This document shows positions 18,190 through 28,191 of a DNA stretch of 64,000 bases, piece after piece. Every line of letters begins with the position of its first letter. Positions within the stretch are counted from its first letter, which is position 1. This DNA is from Corynebacterium pseudodiphtheriticum DSM 44287 (GTDB taxonomy: Bacteria; Actinomycetota; Actinomycetes; Mycobacteriales; Mycobacteriaceae): positions 124,001 to 188,000 of the forward strand of contig NZ_JIAH01000005.1 in the NCBI RefSeq assembly GCF_000688415.1. The letters run 5' to 3'. Both the position numbers and the translations under genes were made by a program. The notes below the pieces were generated by a model. The model saw only the letters and a program-made list of their open reading frames with translations, did no database searches and was not told the DNA's origin.

Positions 18190-19566
18190 CTATGTTGCCA
18201 GATACAGCGCGAGGCTGGCGCGCCAATTGCTGGGCTGAAAACCAGTGGCTTTGATTTTGCTTAGGTCCAGGGTAGATTCTGCAGGTCGGGCGGCCTGGTC
18301 CTGGCCGTATTCTGCACTGCTAACCGGGGTGACATCAGCAGGGTCGCCACCGCAGCCAATAAAAACGGCCATGGCGATCTCATCCCGTGAAGCCGTATCG
18401 CCATCCGAGCTCAAGTTGTACACGCCATAAGGAGCACCGGTATCTAACAAATGTATGATGCCCCGTGCCAGATCCCGGGCGTCCGTTGGCCGACCGCGCT
18501 GGTCACAAACCACCTTGGGCTTCTTTCCGGCACGGGCGAGAGCAGCCATGGTGGCAATGAAATTTCCGCCATCGCCAAAAACCCAAGAGGTACGCACCAC
18601 GTAATGCCGCGGGGTTGTCTGCGCTGCGGTATCTCCGGCGGCTTTGCTAGCACCATAAGCAGACAGCGGGGAAGCGATTTCATCTTCTCCGTGGATCTCG
18701 TGCTGGCCGTCGAAAATATAATCCGAGGACACATGCACCAAAGTCAGGTTGTGCTCGTTAGCGATTGTTGCCAGTTTGGCCGGGGCGGCAGCGTTGACGG
18801 CCCAGGCCCCAGCCCGGTCGGTTTCGGCGCCGTTGACGTCGTTATAAGCAGCGGTATTAATGATCGCTTGGTACTGTCGCCAGTCTCGAGCCGGAGGAGC
18901 AGTGATGTCGAACTCCGTGCGTGAACAAAACTCCACGTGATTATGGTTCCGCAGGGCGTGGCGCAGCGCCTTTCCTAGTTGCCCGTCGGCACCGGTCACC
19001 AGAATCTTCCGGGGTGGCATCGGGATAGCGTCGGCAAGCTGCGGATGCTGGCGATCTTTGTCGGAGATTTCGCTCGGCTTCAGCGGCCAATCGATCATAT
19101 CCAGGTTCACGCTGGTGTAGTTGGCCTCGGGGGAATAGTGGTCATTAACCAGGTAAGTGTAACTGGTGGCGTCGTGCAGAGCTTGAAAACCATTCGCGAC
19201 ACCCCGGGGAACAAAGACCGCAGTATCTGGTTCGATGCGCTGCGTGACGGTTGCGCCGTACGTCGGTGAGTCTGCGCGCAGATCACACCAAGCACCAAAC
19301 ACAGCACCGGTGGCTACAGAAACGAGCTTATCCCACGGTTCAGCGTGTAAACCGCGGGTGACGCCGGCTTTTTCGTTAAACGAAATATTGTTTTGTACTG
19401 GTCCGAAATCAGGTAGCCCCGCGGCGACGAAAGCTTGCCGCTGCCAGTTTTCTTTAAACCACCCGCGGGTATCTTTATGCAGCTCGAGATTAATAATCAG
19501 CAGGCCATCGATGTCCGTGGTATGTACTTGTGCACCACGATGCTCTGGTGTCATTTTCGCTGTCAC
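18190..19566 (-). CDS. rmlCD: Fused dTDP-4-dehydrorhamnose 3,5-epimerase / reductase
   Basis: 458 residues, two enzymes in one chain. Residues about 1-180 are RmlC (DTRGWFKENW, VTRGLHAEPWDKLV with the catalytic His, FVPRGVANGFQAL). Residues about 188-458 are RmlD, a short-chain reductase: ILVTGADGQLGKAL (NADPH loop), HVSSDYIFDG and YGASKAAGD (the Tyr/Lys pair), RTSWVFG. The same fusion is known in C. glutamicum. GTG start 3 bases after the rmlB stop; an ATG four codons later is an alternative. Confidence 0.95.
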   Translation of the reverse strand: MTAKMTPEHRGAQVHTTDIDGLLIINLELHKDTRGWFKENWQRQAFVAAGLPDFGPVQNNISFNEKAGVTRGLHAEPWDKLVSVATGAVFGAWCDLRADSPTYGATVTQRIEPDTAVFVPRGVANGFQALHDATSYTYLVNDHYSPEANYTSVNLDMIDWPLKPSEISDKDRQHPQLADAIPMPPRKILVTGADGQLGKALRHALRNHNHVEFCSRTEFDITAPPARDWRQYQAIINTAAYNDVNGAETDRAGAWAVNAAAPAKLATIANEHNLTLVHVSSDYIFDGQHEIHGEDEIASPLSAYGASKAAGDTAAQTTPRHYVVRTSWVFGDGGNFIATMAALARAGKKPKVVCDQRGRPTDARDLARGIIHLLDTGAPYGVYNLSSDGDTASRDEIAMAVFIGCGGDPADVTPVSSAEYGQDQAARPAESTLDLSKIKATGFQPSNWRASLALYLAT

Positions 19567-19569
19567 TGC

Positions 19570-20577
<1,008 letters not shown>

Positions 20578-20672
20578 AGGCAGGTCCGATAGCTGGCAAG
20601 GGATAGTAGAAAGTTCGGCAAGGCCTGGTAGAGCCTGGCATGACAAAAAATCACTACCCGTGCAATACACAA

Positions 20673-20708
20673 AGACCACAATCACCGGGTGCCTGGCGAT
20701 TGTGGTCT
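20673..20708 (-). terminator. Terminator after the first mycolyltransferase gene
   Basis: AGACCACAATC (20673-20683) and GATTGTGGTCT (20698-20708) form a perfect 11-base-pair stem with a 14-base loop, about 50 bases past the mycolyltransferase stop. The T tract on the minus strand is short (TTT). Confidence 0.75.
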
Positions 20709-20757
20709 GCTGAATCAGCGATGCTATTTGATGCTGTTCCTAGCGCTGGTTCTGGTC

Positions 20758-21882
20758 TTATTGCTCGATGCCGAATGCGTTTGCAAAGGTTGGCCAGGAG
20801 GTGCGCAGGTCATCCTGCCAGTAGGACCAAGTGTGGGTGCCAACTGCTGGCTTGTGGTGATGCACCGGAATGCCCAAGTGGTTCAGCTTGGCCACGAAGC
20901 GGTGGGTGCAGGCGTTGGTGACAGCTTCGATACCGCCGCCGGCGATAGCGAGGTTGGCCTGGTTGGCCGACAGAGCTTGTTCTGGGATGCCCTGTGCGCG
21001 CAGACCTTCTGCAGTCTCGCGTTCACCAATCAAACCGGTGGCGTTAGAAACGTAGATCGCGGTGCCACGCAGGAACTCAGCCTGTAGCAGGGCGTCGTTT
21101 TCCAGTGCGCGTTGTGAACCCATTGGGCCCCAGACCTGATCTGGGTGTGCGCCGCCGCGGTTGACGGTCAGCCCAACAGAAGCACGTCCAATAGGGGAGT
21201 TGGTTTCAGCACAACCCGAGAACGAGCCGGTGGCGTCGAACATGCCTGGGTTGTGAGCGGCCAGCAAAAGCGAGCTGGTGGCAGACATCGACATGCCAGC
21301 AATGCCACGCTTACCGTTTGCGCCCAAGTAATTCTCGATTGGTCCAGGAAGCTCGTTGATCAGGAAGGTCTCCCACTTCTGTGGGCCTTGCAGGTATTTG
21401 CTACCGGTAGGGGTTTCGTTCCAGTCTGTGTAGTAAGAAAACGCACCGCGCATAGGAATGACGACGTTGATGTTCTTTTCCAGGTAGAAATCAACCACAT
21501 CGGTTTGTGCGATCCAGTTGGCGGACTGCTCGCCACCACCGGCACCATTAAGCAGGTACAGGGTTGGGCGTGGGCCAGCTGATTCATCAGCCTTGATTGT
21601 TACGACCGGGATCTTCCGGTCCATGGAAGGCGAGTAGACCGTGACTTCCTGTACGCGGTTGCCCTTCTCCGCAATGACTTGACGCCAAGATTCGTCGTCG
21701 AATTCTGCTGGCAGGATTTCCTCGCTGACAGTGCCAGCCGGAATGGTGTTCTCGGCGGCTGGTTGCTGAACAGCACCTTGGGCGATGCCAGCTTGTGGGG
21801 CCGGTTGGGCAATGCCAGATACCGGGGTCAGCGCCAATGTGCTGATTGCAGCGGCGGCAACGGCGACGTTGCGAAGTTTCAT
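20758..21882 (-). CDS. Secreted corynomycolyltransferase (antigen 85 family)
   Basis: 374 residues with a classical signal peptide (MKLRNVAVAAAAISTLAL, Ala-rich, cut near GIAQ) and an alpha/beta-hydrolase esterase domain. Nucleophile Ser in GIAGMSMSATSSLLL; oxyanion region LLNGAGGG; late His in VGTHTWSYW. Transfers corynomycolate to trehalose or arabinogalactan in the envelope. A second, longer paralogue is at 35.4 kb. AAGGATC is a good ribosome site; an ACAC-A-GTGT dyad (21891-21906) nearly overlaps it and a perfect 15-base tandem repeat lies in the leader, both possible control elements. The GxSxG is GMSMS, as in several corynebacterial members. Confidence 0.92.
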   Translation of the reverse strand: MKLRNVAVAAAAISTLALTPVSGIAQPAPQAGIAQGAVQQPAAENTIPAGTVSEEILPAEFDDESWRQVIAEKGNRVQEVTVYSPSMDRKIPVVTIKADESAGPRPTLYLLNGAGGGEQSANWIAQTDVVDFYLEKNINVVIPMRGAFSYYTDWNETPTGSKYLQGPQKWETFLINELPGPIENYLGANGKRGIAGMSMSATSSLLLAAHNPGMFDATGSFSGCAETNSPIGRASVGLTVNRGGAHPDQVWGPMGSQRALENDALLQAEFLRGTAIYVSNATGLIGERETAEGLRAQGIPEQALSANQANLAIAGGGIEAVTNACTHRFVAKLNHLGIPVHHHKPAVGTHTWSYWQDDLRTSWPTFANAFGIEQ

Positions 21883-21900
21883 GCGTGATCCTTACACAGT

Positions 21901-21930
21901 GTGAAGACTTAAACGGTGAAGACTTAAACG
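21901..21930. repeat. Perfect 15-base tandem duplication in the mycolyltransferase leader
   Basis: GTGAAGACTTAAACG occurs twice back to back (21901-21915, 21916-21930), 19 bases upstream of the mycolyltransferase start codon. Confidence 0.95.
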
Positions 21931-22046
21931 TGGAAACGTAAAACTCAATAACAGTTGGATAGTAGCTTAGCGTATGGCGAGTATTAGGGACATGTCTTCC
22001 GCTAATCGCGTGCGCTATTGAATATGTCGTCCTAAGCGGGCTCTTT

Positions 22047-22126
22047 GTTACTTCGGTGTTTTGTTACTGAACTGTTCTGGTACTGCACTGTTATGTTGCT
22101 GCACTGTTTTATTACTCCGCTGTTAA
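22047..22126. repeat. Five 16-base tandem repeats
   Basis: Five consecutive 16-base units near the consensus GTTACTGCACTGTTTT: starts 22047, 22063, 22079, 22095, 22111. Outer copies are more diverged. Located in the 808-base region between the mycolyltransferase and lpd. Confidence 0.85.
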
Positions 22127-22347
22127 GATTTTGTCAGACAAAAGGGCATGACCAAAAAAACGTTTCGAGCAAAAATCTTGCAGTTGGGGTGGGCCTGGAA
22201 TAGGCTAAATTCTGCTTCACCCAGAGGGTGCCGTTTTCTGAACTTCTGCAGACTTTCGTATTTTCCCGGCAGATCCGTAGAAAATTAGTTCCGTAGCCAA
22301 CGCGGGCATGACGTTGCCGATGGTGCACAGGATGCAGAAAATTCGTA

Positions 22348-22380
22348 GACCTGAATCAGACCTGACCCAGACCTGAAAGA
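22348..22380. repeat. Three 11-base tandem repeats before a small ORF
   Basis: GACCTGAATCA, GACCTGACCCA and GACCTGAAAGA follow each other directly. The last copy supplies the AAAGA ribosome site of the 35-residue ORF at 22390, so copy number would shift the promoter-to-start distance. Confidence 0.85.
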
Positions 22381-22389
22381 GTATTGACA

Positions 22390-22497
22390 ATGCAGCTAGA
22401 TAACCTGATCGTGATGTCCAACAACTTCTTCGGCCCAGCTATCCACGAGTTCTTTGCTGGTTTTGCAAAATTGAGTGCAGTACTACATCTGATCTAG
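22390..22497 (+). CDS. Possible small amphipathic peptide (35 residues)
   Basis: ATG behind AAAGAG (spacing about 8) reads MQLDNLIVMSNNFFGP followed by AIHEFFAGFAKLSAVLHLI and stop. Early and middle codons are those favoured in highly expressed corynebacterial genes (AAC, TTC, GGC, CCA, GCT, ATC, CAC, GAG). The second half could form a helix with hydrophobic and polar faces. Corynebacterial outer-membrane porins PorA/PorH are similarly tiny, acidic, signal-less peptides, but I see no motif identity and the locus differs, so this is only a comparison. The surrounding 808 bases contain no other credible gene. Confidence 0.4.
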   Translation: MQLDNLIVMSNNFFGPAIHEFFAGFAKLSAVLHLI

Positions 22498-22690
22498 TTT
22501 TTGCAGCTCGCCGTCAGCGGATTCTGGTTGTTGCAGCAACGACGCGGATTAACAACCGCCAAGATTAGCAACGACCACTATTAGCGAGGGCGAAGACTTA
22601 CGGCGAACGTAATTAGGCACCTGCGGTAGCTCCGGTAGACTCTCGGAATTTCTTCCCGCGGGTGCTTTCACATGTCTGCAGGGATTACGT

Positions 22691-24118
22691 ATGCTGGAGA
22701 CCGTGACTAAAGAACATTATGATCTCGTTGTACTCGGCGCCGGACCAGGTGGATACGTTGCCGCCATCCGCGCTGCCCAGCTAGGCAAGAAAGTTGCTGT
22801 CGTCGAAAAGCAATACTGGGGCGGAGTCTGCCTCAATGTTGGTTGTATCCCTTCGAAGGCGCTGCTGAAAAACGCTGAGGTTGCCCACACTTTCAACCAT
22901 GAGGCCAAAGACTTCGGCATCTCCGGTGACGTTTCTTTCGACTTCCCGACTGCGCACAAGCGTTCGCGCAAAGTCTCGAAAAAGATCGTCGGTGGCATCC
23001 ACTATTTGATGAAGAAAAACAAGATTCAGGAAATCAATGGCCTGGGTCATTTCAAAGATGCCAAGACCATCGAAGTGAAAGAAGGCGACGACGAGGGTAA
23101 AACCCTGACCTTCGACGACTGCATCATCGCGACTGGTTCCGTCGTTAAGACTCTTCCTGGCATTGAGCTGGGTGGAAATATTGTCTCTTATGAAGAGCAA
23201 ATCCTGGATGAAAATGCGCCAGAATCCATCGTAATTGTGGGTGCTGGTGCCATCGGCATGGAATTTGCTTATGTTTTGGCAAACTACGGCGTGGACGTCA
23301 CCGTCGTTGAATTTATGGACCGGGTACTTCCAAACGAAGATGCGGATGTATCCAAGGAAATTGCTAAACAGTACAAGAAGCTTGGCGTGAAGCTGCTGAC
23401 CAGCTATAAGACCACCTCTGTGAAAGACAACGGCGATAACGTCACCGTTGAGGTGGAGTCTAAGGATGGCAAGAAGCAAGACACGCTGACCGTTGATCGC
23501 TGCCTGGTTGCGGTTGGTTTTGCCCCACGGGTGGAGGGCTATGGCCTGGAAAACACCGGTGTGGAACTGACCGAGCGAGGCGCTATTGCAATCGACGAGC
23601 GTATGCGTACCAACGTGGACGGTATTTACGCCATTGGCGATGTTACTGCGAAGCTGCAGTTGGCTCACGTTGCTGAAGCGCAGGGTGTAGTTGCTGCCGA
23701 GACCATCGGCGGAGTGGAAACCCAGGAATTGGGCGATTACCAGATGATGCCACGTGCAACTTTCTGTAACCCACAGGTCGCTTCCTTCGGTTACACCGAA
23801 GAAGCAGCGAAGGAGAAGTGGCCGGATCGCGACATTAAGGTTGCCACCTTCCCGTTCTCTGCAAACGGTAAAGCGCTTGGCCTAAATGAGTCTGCAGGTT
23901 TCACTAAGCTCATCGCTGACGGCGAATTTGGCGAGCTTCTCGGCGCCCACTTGGTTGGTTCCAATGTTTCCGAGCTGCTGCCACAATTGACTCTTGCGCA
24001 GCGCTTCGACCTGACCGCGGGCGAAATTGCGCGCAACGTGCACACGCACCCAACGTTGTCCGAAGGTATGAAAGAAACCGCGCACGGCGTTGCTGATGGC
24101 CACATGATTAACCTCTAA
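22691..24118 (+). CDS. lpd: Dihydrolipoyl dehydrogenase (E3)
   Basis: 475-residue flavoprotein disulfide reductase, shared E3 of pyruvate and 2-oxoglutarate dehydrogenase complexes. FAD loop [16 protein letters not shown]; redox disulfide [16 protein letters not shown] loop [15 protein letters not shown]; second FAD motif GIYAIGDVT; catalytic HTHPTLSE at the end. ATG at 22691 has AGGGA 7 bases upstream; GTG at 22703 would give the C. glutamicum-like MTKEHYD start. A strong terminator follows. In C. glutamicum ramB lies between lpd and sdhC; here it is absent. Confidence 0.97.
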   Translation: MLETVTKEHYDLVVLGAGPGGYVAAIRAAQLGKKVAVVEKQYWGGVCLNVGCIPSKALLKNAEVAHTFNHEAKDFGISGDVSFDFPTAHKRSRKVSKKIVGGIHYLMKKNKIQEINGLGHFKDAKTIEVKEGDDEGKTLTFDDCIIATGSVVKTLPGIELGGNIVSYEEQILDENAPESIVIVGAGAIGMEFAYVLANYGVDVTVVEFMDRVLPNEDADVSKEIAKQYKKLGVKLLTSYKTTSVKDNGDNVTVEVESKDGKKQDTLTVDRCLVAVGFAPRVEGYGLENTGVELTERGAIAIDERMRTNVDGIYAIGDVTAKLQLAHVAEAQGVVAAETIGGVETQELGDYQMMPRATFCNPQVASFGYTEEAAKEKWPDRDIKVATFPFSANGKALGLNESAGFTKLIADGEFGELLGAHLVGSNVSELLPQLTLAQRFDLTAGEIARNVHTHPTLSEGMKETAHGVADGHMINL

Positions 24119-24152
24119 GGGCCTGTCGCTTAAAGAAAGTTTCACGGCCGCT

Positions 24153-24187
24153 CTACCGTTTTTGTTGACGGTAGGGTGGTCGTTTTC
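24153..24187 (+). terminator. Terminator after lpd
   Basis: CTACCGT (24153-24159) and ACGGTAG (24168-24174) form the stem, extended by partly paired GGCCGCT/GGTGGTC, with GTTTTCTT just after. Confidence 0.8.
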
Positions 24188-24250
24188 TTATGGGGTACTG
24201 TCCGAAAGTTTGACGCAGTATGGGTGAATGCTGGCTAGCTAAAAAAATGC

Positions 24251-24266
24251 TGTGCGTAAAGTCACA
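24251..24266. promoter_or_regulatory. GlxR (cAMP receptor) site upstream of sdhCAB
   Basis: TGTGCGTAAAGTCACA matches the GlxR consensus TGTGANNTANNTCACA except at two positions and lies 207 bases upstream of sdhC. In C. glutamicum sdhCAB is a known GlxR target. The rest of the 354-base gap (24119-24472) holds the lpd terminator and no gene. A TATTGT box near 24327 could be a -10. Confidence 0.65.
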
Positions 24267-24472
24267 TATCTTGCGGTTGAGTGATGGGCTCAGGTTGGCT
24301 TGCAGCTAAGGGTCGTGGCAGTAGCGATATTGTTGTTGTCGTTTAAGCCAAGCCTCACATAAAGCACCCCCGGAAACGTGACCGAAGTAGGCTAAAAACG
24401 CACCCAGCACGGTATTTTGGTTCGCGTCAACACCCCCGATCACCGTATGGTTAAAGCGACAATGGAGGTGCC

Positions 24473-25228
24473 ATGACAATAAAGAATCCTGATCGTGAGG
24501 CAATCGCTCACGGAAAAATCTCGAACGAAAAAATTCGTGAATCGCCAGCAGTGCCAACTTGGGCCATCAAGCTGATTATGGCGATCACTGGCCTGTTGTT
24601 TGTGCTGTTCACGCTCGGACATATGGCTGGAAACTTGAAGCTCTACGCTCCAGCACATGATGGTGTACCGGCGCTAGATGAATACGGTGAGTTCCTTCGT
24701 AGCCTTGGTTCGCCATTGCTGCCGGAAGAAGCTTTCCTGTGGGGCTTCCGTCTCGTCTTGTTGGCTGCGCTGATTCTGCACGTTTGGGGTGCTTTTGCCC
24801 TGATCAGCCGCGCAAAGCAATCCCGCGGTAAGTTCAACCGTACCAACCTGATGGGCGGCGTAGATTCCTTCGCTACCCGCACCATGCTGGTTACTGGCCT
24901 GTTCCTTCTGCTGTTCGTCTGCTTCCACTTGCTGGACCTGACTTTGGGAGTTGCACCAGCGGCGACCGAACAGTTCGTGCACGGTGAAGTTCACGCCAAC
25001 ATGGTGGCTACCTTCAGCCGTTGGCCAGTCACCATCTTCTACGTGGTTGCCATGTGCTTGCTGTTCCTGCACATGTCTCACGGTATTCGCTTGGCCGTCT
25101 CGGACTTGGGCATCACTGGCCATAAGTGGCGTCAGACTTTCGTCGTGATTGCTTATGTCATCCCAGCAGTGGTTGTCATCGGCAACATCGTCATGCCTTT
25201 GTCCGTCCTGTTTGGTTGGGTGAGCTAG
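24473..25228 (+). CDS. sdhC: Succinate:menaquinone oxidoreductase cytochrome b subunit
   Basis: 251 residues, five hydrophobic helices; single large anchor of the type B enzyme with two b hemes. Candidate heme histidines lie in LFTLGHMAGNL, ALILHVWGA, VCFHLLDL and LFLHMSHGIR. It anchors SdhA/SdhB and passes electrons to menaquinone. TGGAGGTG is an excellent ribosome site. First gene of sdhCAB; sdhA begins 66 bases later. Confidence 0.95.
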   Translation: MTIKNPDREAIAHGKISNEKIRESPAVPTWAIKLIMAITGLLFVLFTLGHMAGNLKLYAPAHDGVPALDEYGEFLRSLGSPLLPEEAFLWGFRLVLLAALILHVWGAFALISRAKQSRGKFNRTNLMGGVDSFATRTMLVTGLFLLLFVCFHLLDLTLGVAPAATEQFVHGEVHANMVATFSRWPVTIFYVVAMCLLFLHMSHGIRLAVSDLGITGHKWRQTFVVIAYVIPAVVVIGNIVMPLSVLFGWVS

Positions 25229-25294
25229 AACCTCACCAAGCGCTGACATAGTTCACGCGCCGCTAAAGTTCTAGCCAGATCGGAAAGATAGATT

Positions 25295-27304
25295 ATGAGC
25301 AACACAGATACTTCGACTCGTAAAGAGTTCCGCCAGCCAGACTCTATTGTCGATGGGGTCACTCCGGGCGACATCCTGGAAAACGCGGAACCAAAAGGCG
25401 TTCCCATGCGGGACATGTGGAATTACCACAAAGACCACATGAACTTGGTTTCTCCACTGAACCGCCGCAAATTCACAGTCATCATCGTCGGCACCGGCCT
25501 ATCCGGTGGTGCAGCTGCCGCAGCTCTCGGTGAGCTGGGCTATGACGTGAAGGTTTTCTCTTACCACGATTCACCTCGTCGTGCGCACTCCATTGCAGCA
25601 CAGGGTGGTGTGAACTCTGCTCGTGGTAAGAAGGTCGACAATGACTCCGCTTACCGGCACGTGAAAGACACGGTTAAGGGCGGCGACTACCGTTGCCGTG
25701 AATCTGACTGTTGGCGCTTGGCGCTGGAGTCCGGTCGCGTTATCGACCACATGAACGCCATCGGTGCGCCGTTTGCCCGTGAATATGGCGGAACCCTGGC
25801 CACCCGTTCCTTCGGTGGTGTGCAGGTTTCCCGAACCTACTACACCCGTGGACAAACTGGTCAGCAGCTGCAGCTGTCGACCACCTCGGCTCTGTACCGG
25901 CAGATCGGCCTGGGCAACGTCGAAATGTTTGCACACCATGACATGCAGGACATCATCGTCCGCGAAGTTGATGGTGTGAAACACTGCGATGGCATCGTCA
26001 CCCGCAACCTGATTGACGGTGAGATTAAGGCCTTTACCGGTCACGCGACCGTCATCGCAACCGGTGGTTACGGCAACGTCTACCACATGTCGACGCTGGC
26101 TAAGAACTCAAACGCAGGCGCCATGATGCGTGCGTATGAGCGTGGCGCTTACTTGGCATCACCTGCTTATATTCAATTCCACCCAACTGGCCTGCCGGTC
26201 AACTCCACCTGGCAGTCGAAGACGACACTGATGTCGGAATCGTTGCGTAACGACGGTCGTATTTGGTCGCCAAAGAAAGAAGGCGACGACCGCGACCCGA
26301 ACTCTATTCCAGAGGACGAGCGCGACTACTTCTTGGAGCGTCGTTACCCAGCCTTCGGCAACTTGGTTCCGCGTGACGTGGCTTCCCGTGCACTGTCGCA
26401 GCAGATCAACGCCGGCCTAGGAGTAGGTCCTATGCAGAACTCCTGCTACCTGGATTTCCGAGATGCTATTGAGCGTCTGGGTAAGGAAACCGTGCGTTCG
26501 CGCTACTCCAACCTCTTCCAGATGTACGAAGAGTCGATTGGTGAGGACCCATACGAGACTCCGATGCGCATTGCACCGACTTGCCACTTCACCATGGGCG
26601 GTTTGTGGACCGACTTCAATGAAATGACTTCGATCGACGGGTTGTTCGCTGCGGGCGAAGCTTCGTGGACCTACCACGGCGCTAACCGTCTGGGAGCGAA
26701 CTCGCTGTTGTCGGCATCGGTTGACGGCTGGTTTACCTTGCCGTTCACGATTCCGAACTATTTGGCTGAGCACCTTGGCGAAGAGAAGCTGGCAGAGGAT
26801 TCTGCAGAGGCTCAGGAAGTCGTCGAAGAGGTCAAGGATCGCTTAAACCGCCTGATGAATATTCGAGGCGAAAATCCACACGGTGCGGAGCACTACCACC
26901 GCCAGCTCGGCGAGATTCTGTACTGGGGTTGTGGCGTTTCGCGTAACGTCGACGACCTCAAGACCTCCATCGAAAAGATCCGTGAAATCCGTCGCGATTT
27001 CTGGGCGAATGTTCGTGTGACTGGCCAGTTGCACGACATGAACCAGGATCTCGAATACGCACAGCGTGTAGCCGACTACCTTGACCTCGGTGAGCTGATG
27101 TGCGTCGACGCATTGGATCGCAACGAGTCCGCTGGAGCTCACTACCGCGACGACCACCTTTCCGAAGACGGTGAGGCAGAGCGTGACGACGAAAACTGGT
27201 GCTTCGTATCCGCATGGCAGCCAAATGGCCCAGAGAAGTTCATCCGCCACGCTGACCCGCTGTACTTCGACTCGATCCCGCTGATGACAAGGAACTACAA
27301 GTAA
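25295..27304 (+). CDS. sdhA: Succinate dehydrogenase flavoprotein subunit
   Basis: 669 residues. FAD dinucleotide fold IVGTGLSGGAAAAALGELGY; the His for covalent FAD is in RRAHSIAAQGGVN; substrate-site motifs YIQFHPTGLP and the HFTMGGLWTD segment; GLFAAGEASW near the second FAD contact. Length and the N-terminal MRDMWNYHKDHMNLV are typical of actinobacterial type B SdhA. Its TAA overlaps the sdhB ATG by one base (TAATG), giving coupled translation. Confidence 0.97.
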   Translation: MSNTDTSTRKEFRQPDSIVDGVTPGDILENAEPKGVPMRDMWNYHKDHMNLVSPLNRRKFTVIIVGTGLSGGAAAAALGELGYDVKVFSYHDSPRRAHSIAAQGGVNSARGKKVDNDSAYRHVKDTVKGGDYRCRESDCWRLALESGRVIDHMNAIGAPFAREYGGTLATRSFGGVQVSRTYYTRGQTGQQLQLSTTSALYRQIGLGNVEMFAHHDMQDIIVREVDGVKHCDGIVTRNLIDGEIKAFTGHATVIATGGYGNVYHMSTLAKNSNAGAMMRAYERGAYLASPAYIQFHPTGLPVNSTWQSKTTLMSESLRNDGRIWSPKKEGDDRDPNSIPEDERDYFLERRYPAFGNLVPRDVASRALSQQINAGLGVGPMQNSCYLDFRDAIERLGKETVRSRYSNLFQMYEESIGEDPYETPMRIAPTCHFTMGGLWTDFNEMTSIDGLFAAGEASWTYHGANRLGANSLLSASVDGWFTLPFTIPNYLAEHLGEEKLAEDSAEAQEVVEEVKDRLNRLMNIRGENPHGAEHYHRQLGEILYWGCGVSRNVDDLKTSIEKIREIRRDFWANVRVTGQLHDMNQDLEYAQRVADYLDLGELMCVDALDRNESAGAHYRDDHLSEDGEAERDDENWCFVSAWQPNGPEKFIRHADPLYFDSIPLMTRNYK

Positions 27305-28053
27305 TGAAATTGACACTTGAAGTCTGGCGTCAGGCCGGACCTACGCAAGAAGGCAGCTTCGAGACCGTCCAGGTCGACGATGCCGTCGAGCAGATGTCCA
27401 TCCTGGAGCTGTTGGACCACGTCAACACCGGACGTATCGAAGACAACAAAGAACCATTTGCGTTCGCATCGGACTGCCGTGAAGGTATCTGTGGAACCTG
27501 TGGTTTGCTAATCAACGGTCGCCCACACGGGCCAGGCCAGAACACCCCGGCATGCCAGCAGCGTTTGTTCCAATTCAATGACGGCGACACCTTGCGCTTG
27601 GAGCCGCTTCGCTCCGCAGCCTTCCCCGTCATCAAGGACATGGTTGTAGACCGTTCCGCTCTGGACGACATCATGCACCAGGGCGGCTACGTTTCCATGG
27701 ATGCCGGTACCGCACCAGATGCCGATACGCTGCTGCAAAACTCCCAGGACAACGAATTGGCACTGGATCATGCAGCCTGCATCGGCTGTGGTGCTTGTGT
27801 GGCCGCTTGCCCGAATGGTGCTGCACACTTGTTCACCGGCGCCAAGCTGGTGCACCTGTCAATGTCGCCACTCGGAGCTAAGGAACGTGGTAAGCGCGCC
27901 CGTAACATGGTGGACGAGCTGGAGCGGAACTTCGGTGGTTGTTCGCTATACGGCGAATGTGCCGACGTTTGCCCAGCTGGTATCCCGCTGACCGCGGTTT
28001 CCGCAGTTACCCGTGAGCGTGCCCGTGCGGCGTTCCGCTCGAAGGACGACTAA
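27304..28053 (+). CDS. sdhB: Succinate dehydrogenase iron-sulfur subunit
   Basis: 249 residues. Three cluster motifs in order: [2Fe-2S] in CREGICGTCG with a later Cys in NTPAC; CIGCGACVAACPNGA; and CSLYGECADVCPAGI. Transfers electrons from the SdhA flavin to the heme/quinone subunit. Last gene of the operon; a terminator follows within 10 bases. Confidence 0.97.
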   Translation: MKLTLEVWRQAGPTQEGSFETVQVDDAVEQMSILELLDHVNTGRIEDNKEPFAFASDCREGICGTCGLLINGRPHGPGQNTPACQQRLFQFNDGDTLRLEPLRSAAFPVIKDMVVDRSALDDIMHQGGYVSMDAGTAPDADTLLQNSQDNELALDHAACIGCGACVAACPNGAAHLFTGAKLVHLSMSPLGAKERGKRARNMVDELERNFGGCSLYGECADVCPAGIPLTAVSAVTRERARAAFRSKDD

Positions 28054-28061
28054 GACGAATT

Positions 28062-28129
28062 AAAAGTGCCGACGCAGCGTGTTATGCGCAGCTATTTTGC
28101 TTGTGCACACACGGTTCGGCACCACTTTT
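28062..28129 (+). terminator. Terminator after sdhCAB
   Basis: AAAAGTGCCGA (28062-28072) pairs with TCGGCACCACTTTT (28116-28129) across a 43-base loop with its own partial pairing. It ends in TTTT. Confidence 0.7.
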
Positions 28130-28191
28130 GCTGGCAGCAAATCTAGACTAGAGTTGTCACTAGTGATACAGAAGAAAGGCTTTGGCACCCC

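Noticed and set aside
22134..22328. 64-codon minus-strand frame in the lpd upstream region
   Set aside because: No ribosome site, no recognisable features, unfavourable codons.
22781..23668. 295-codon minus-strand frame opposite lpd
   Set aside because: Shadow of the lpd gene; no domain or ribosome site.
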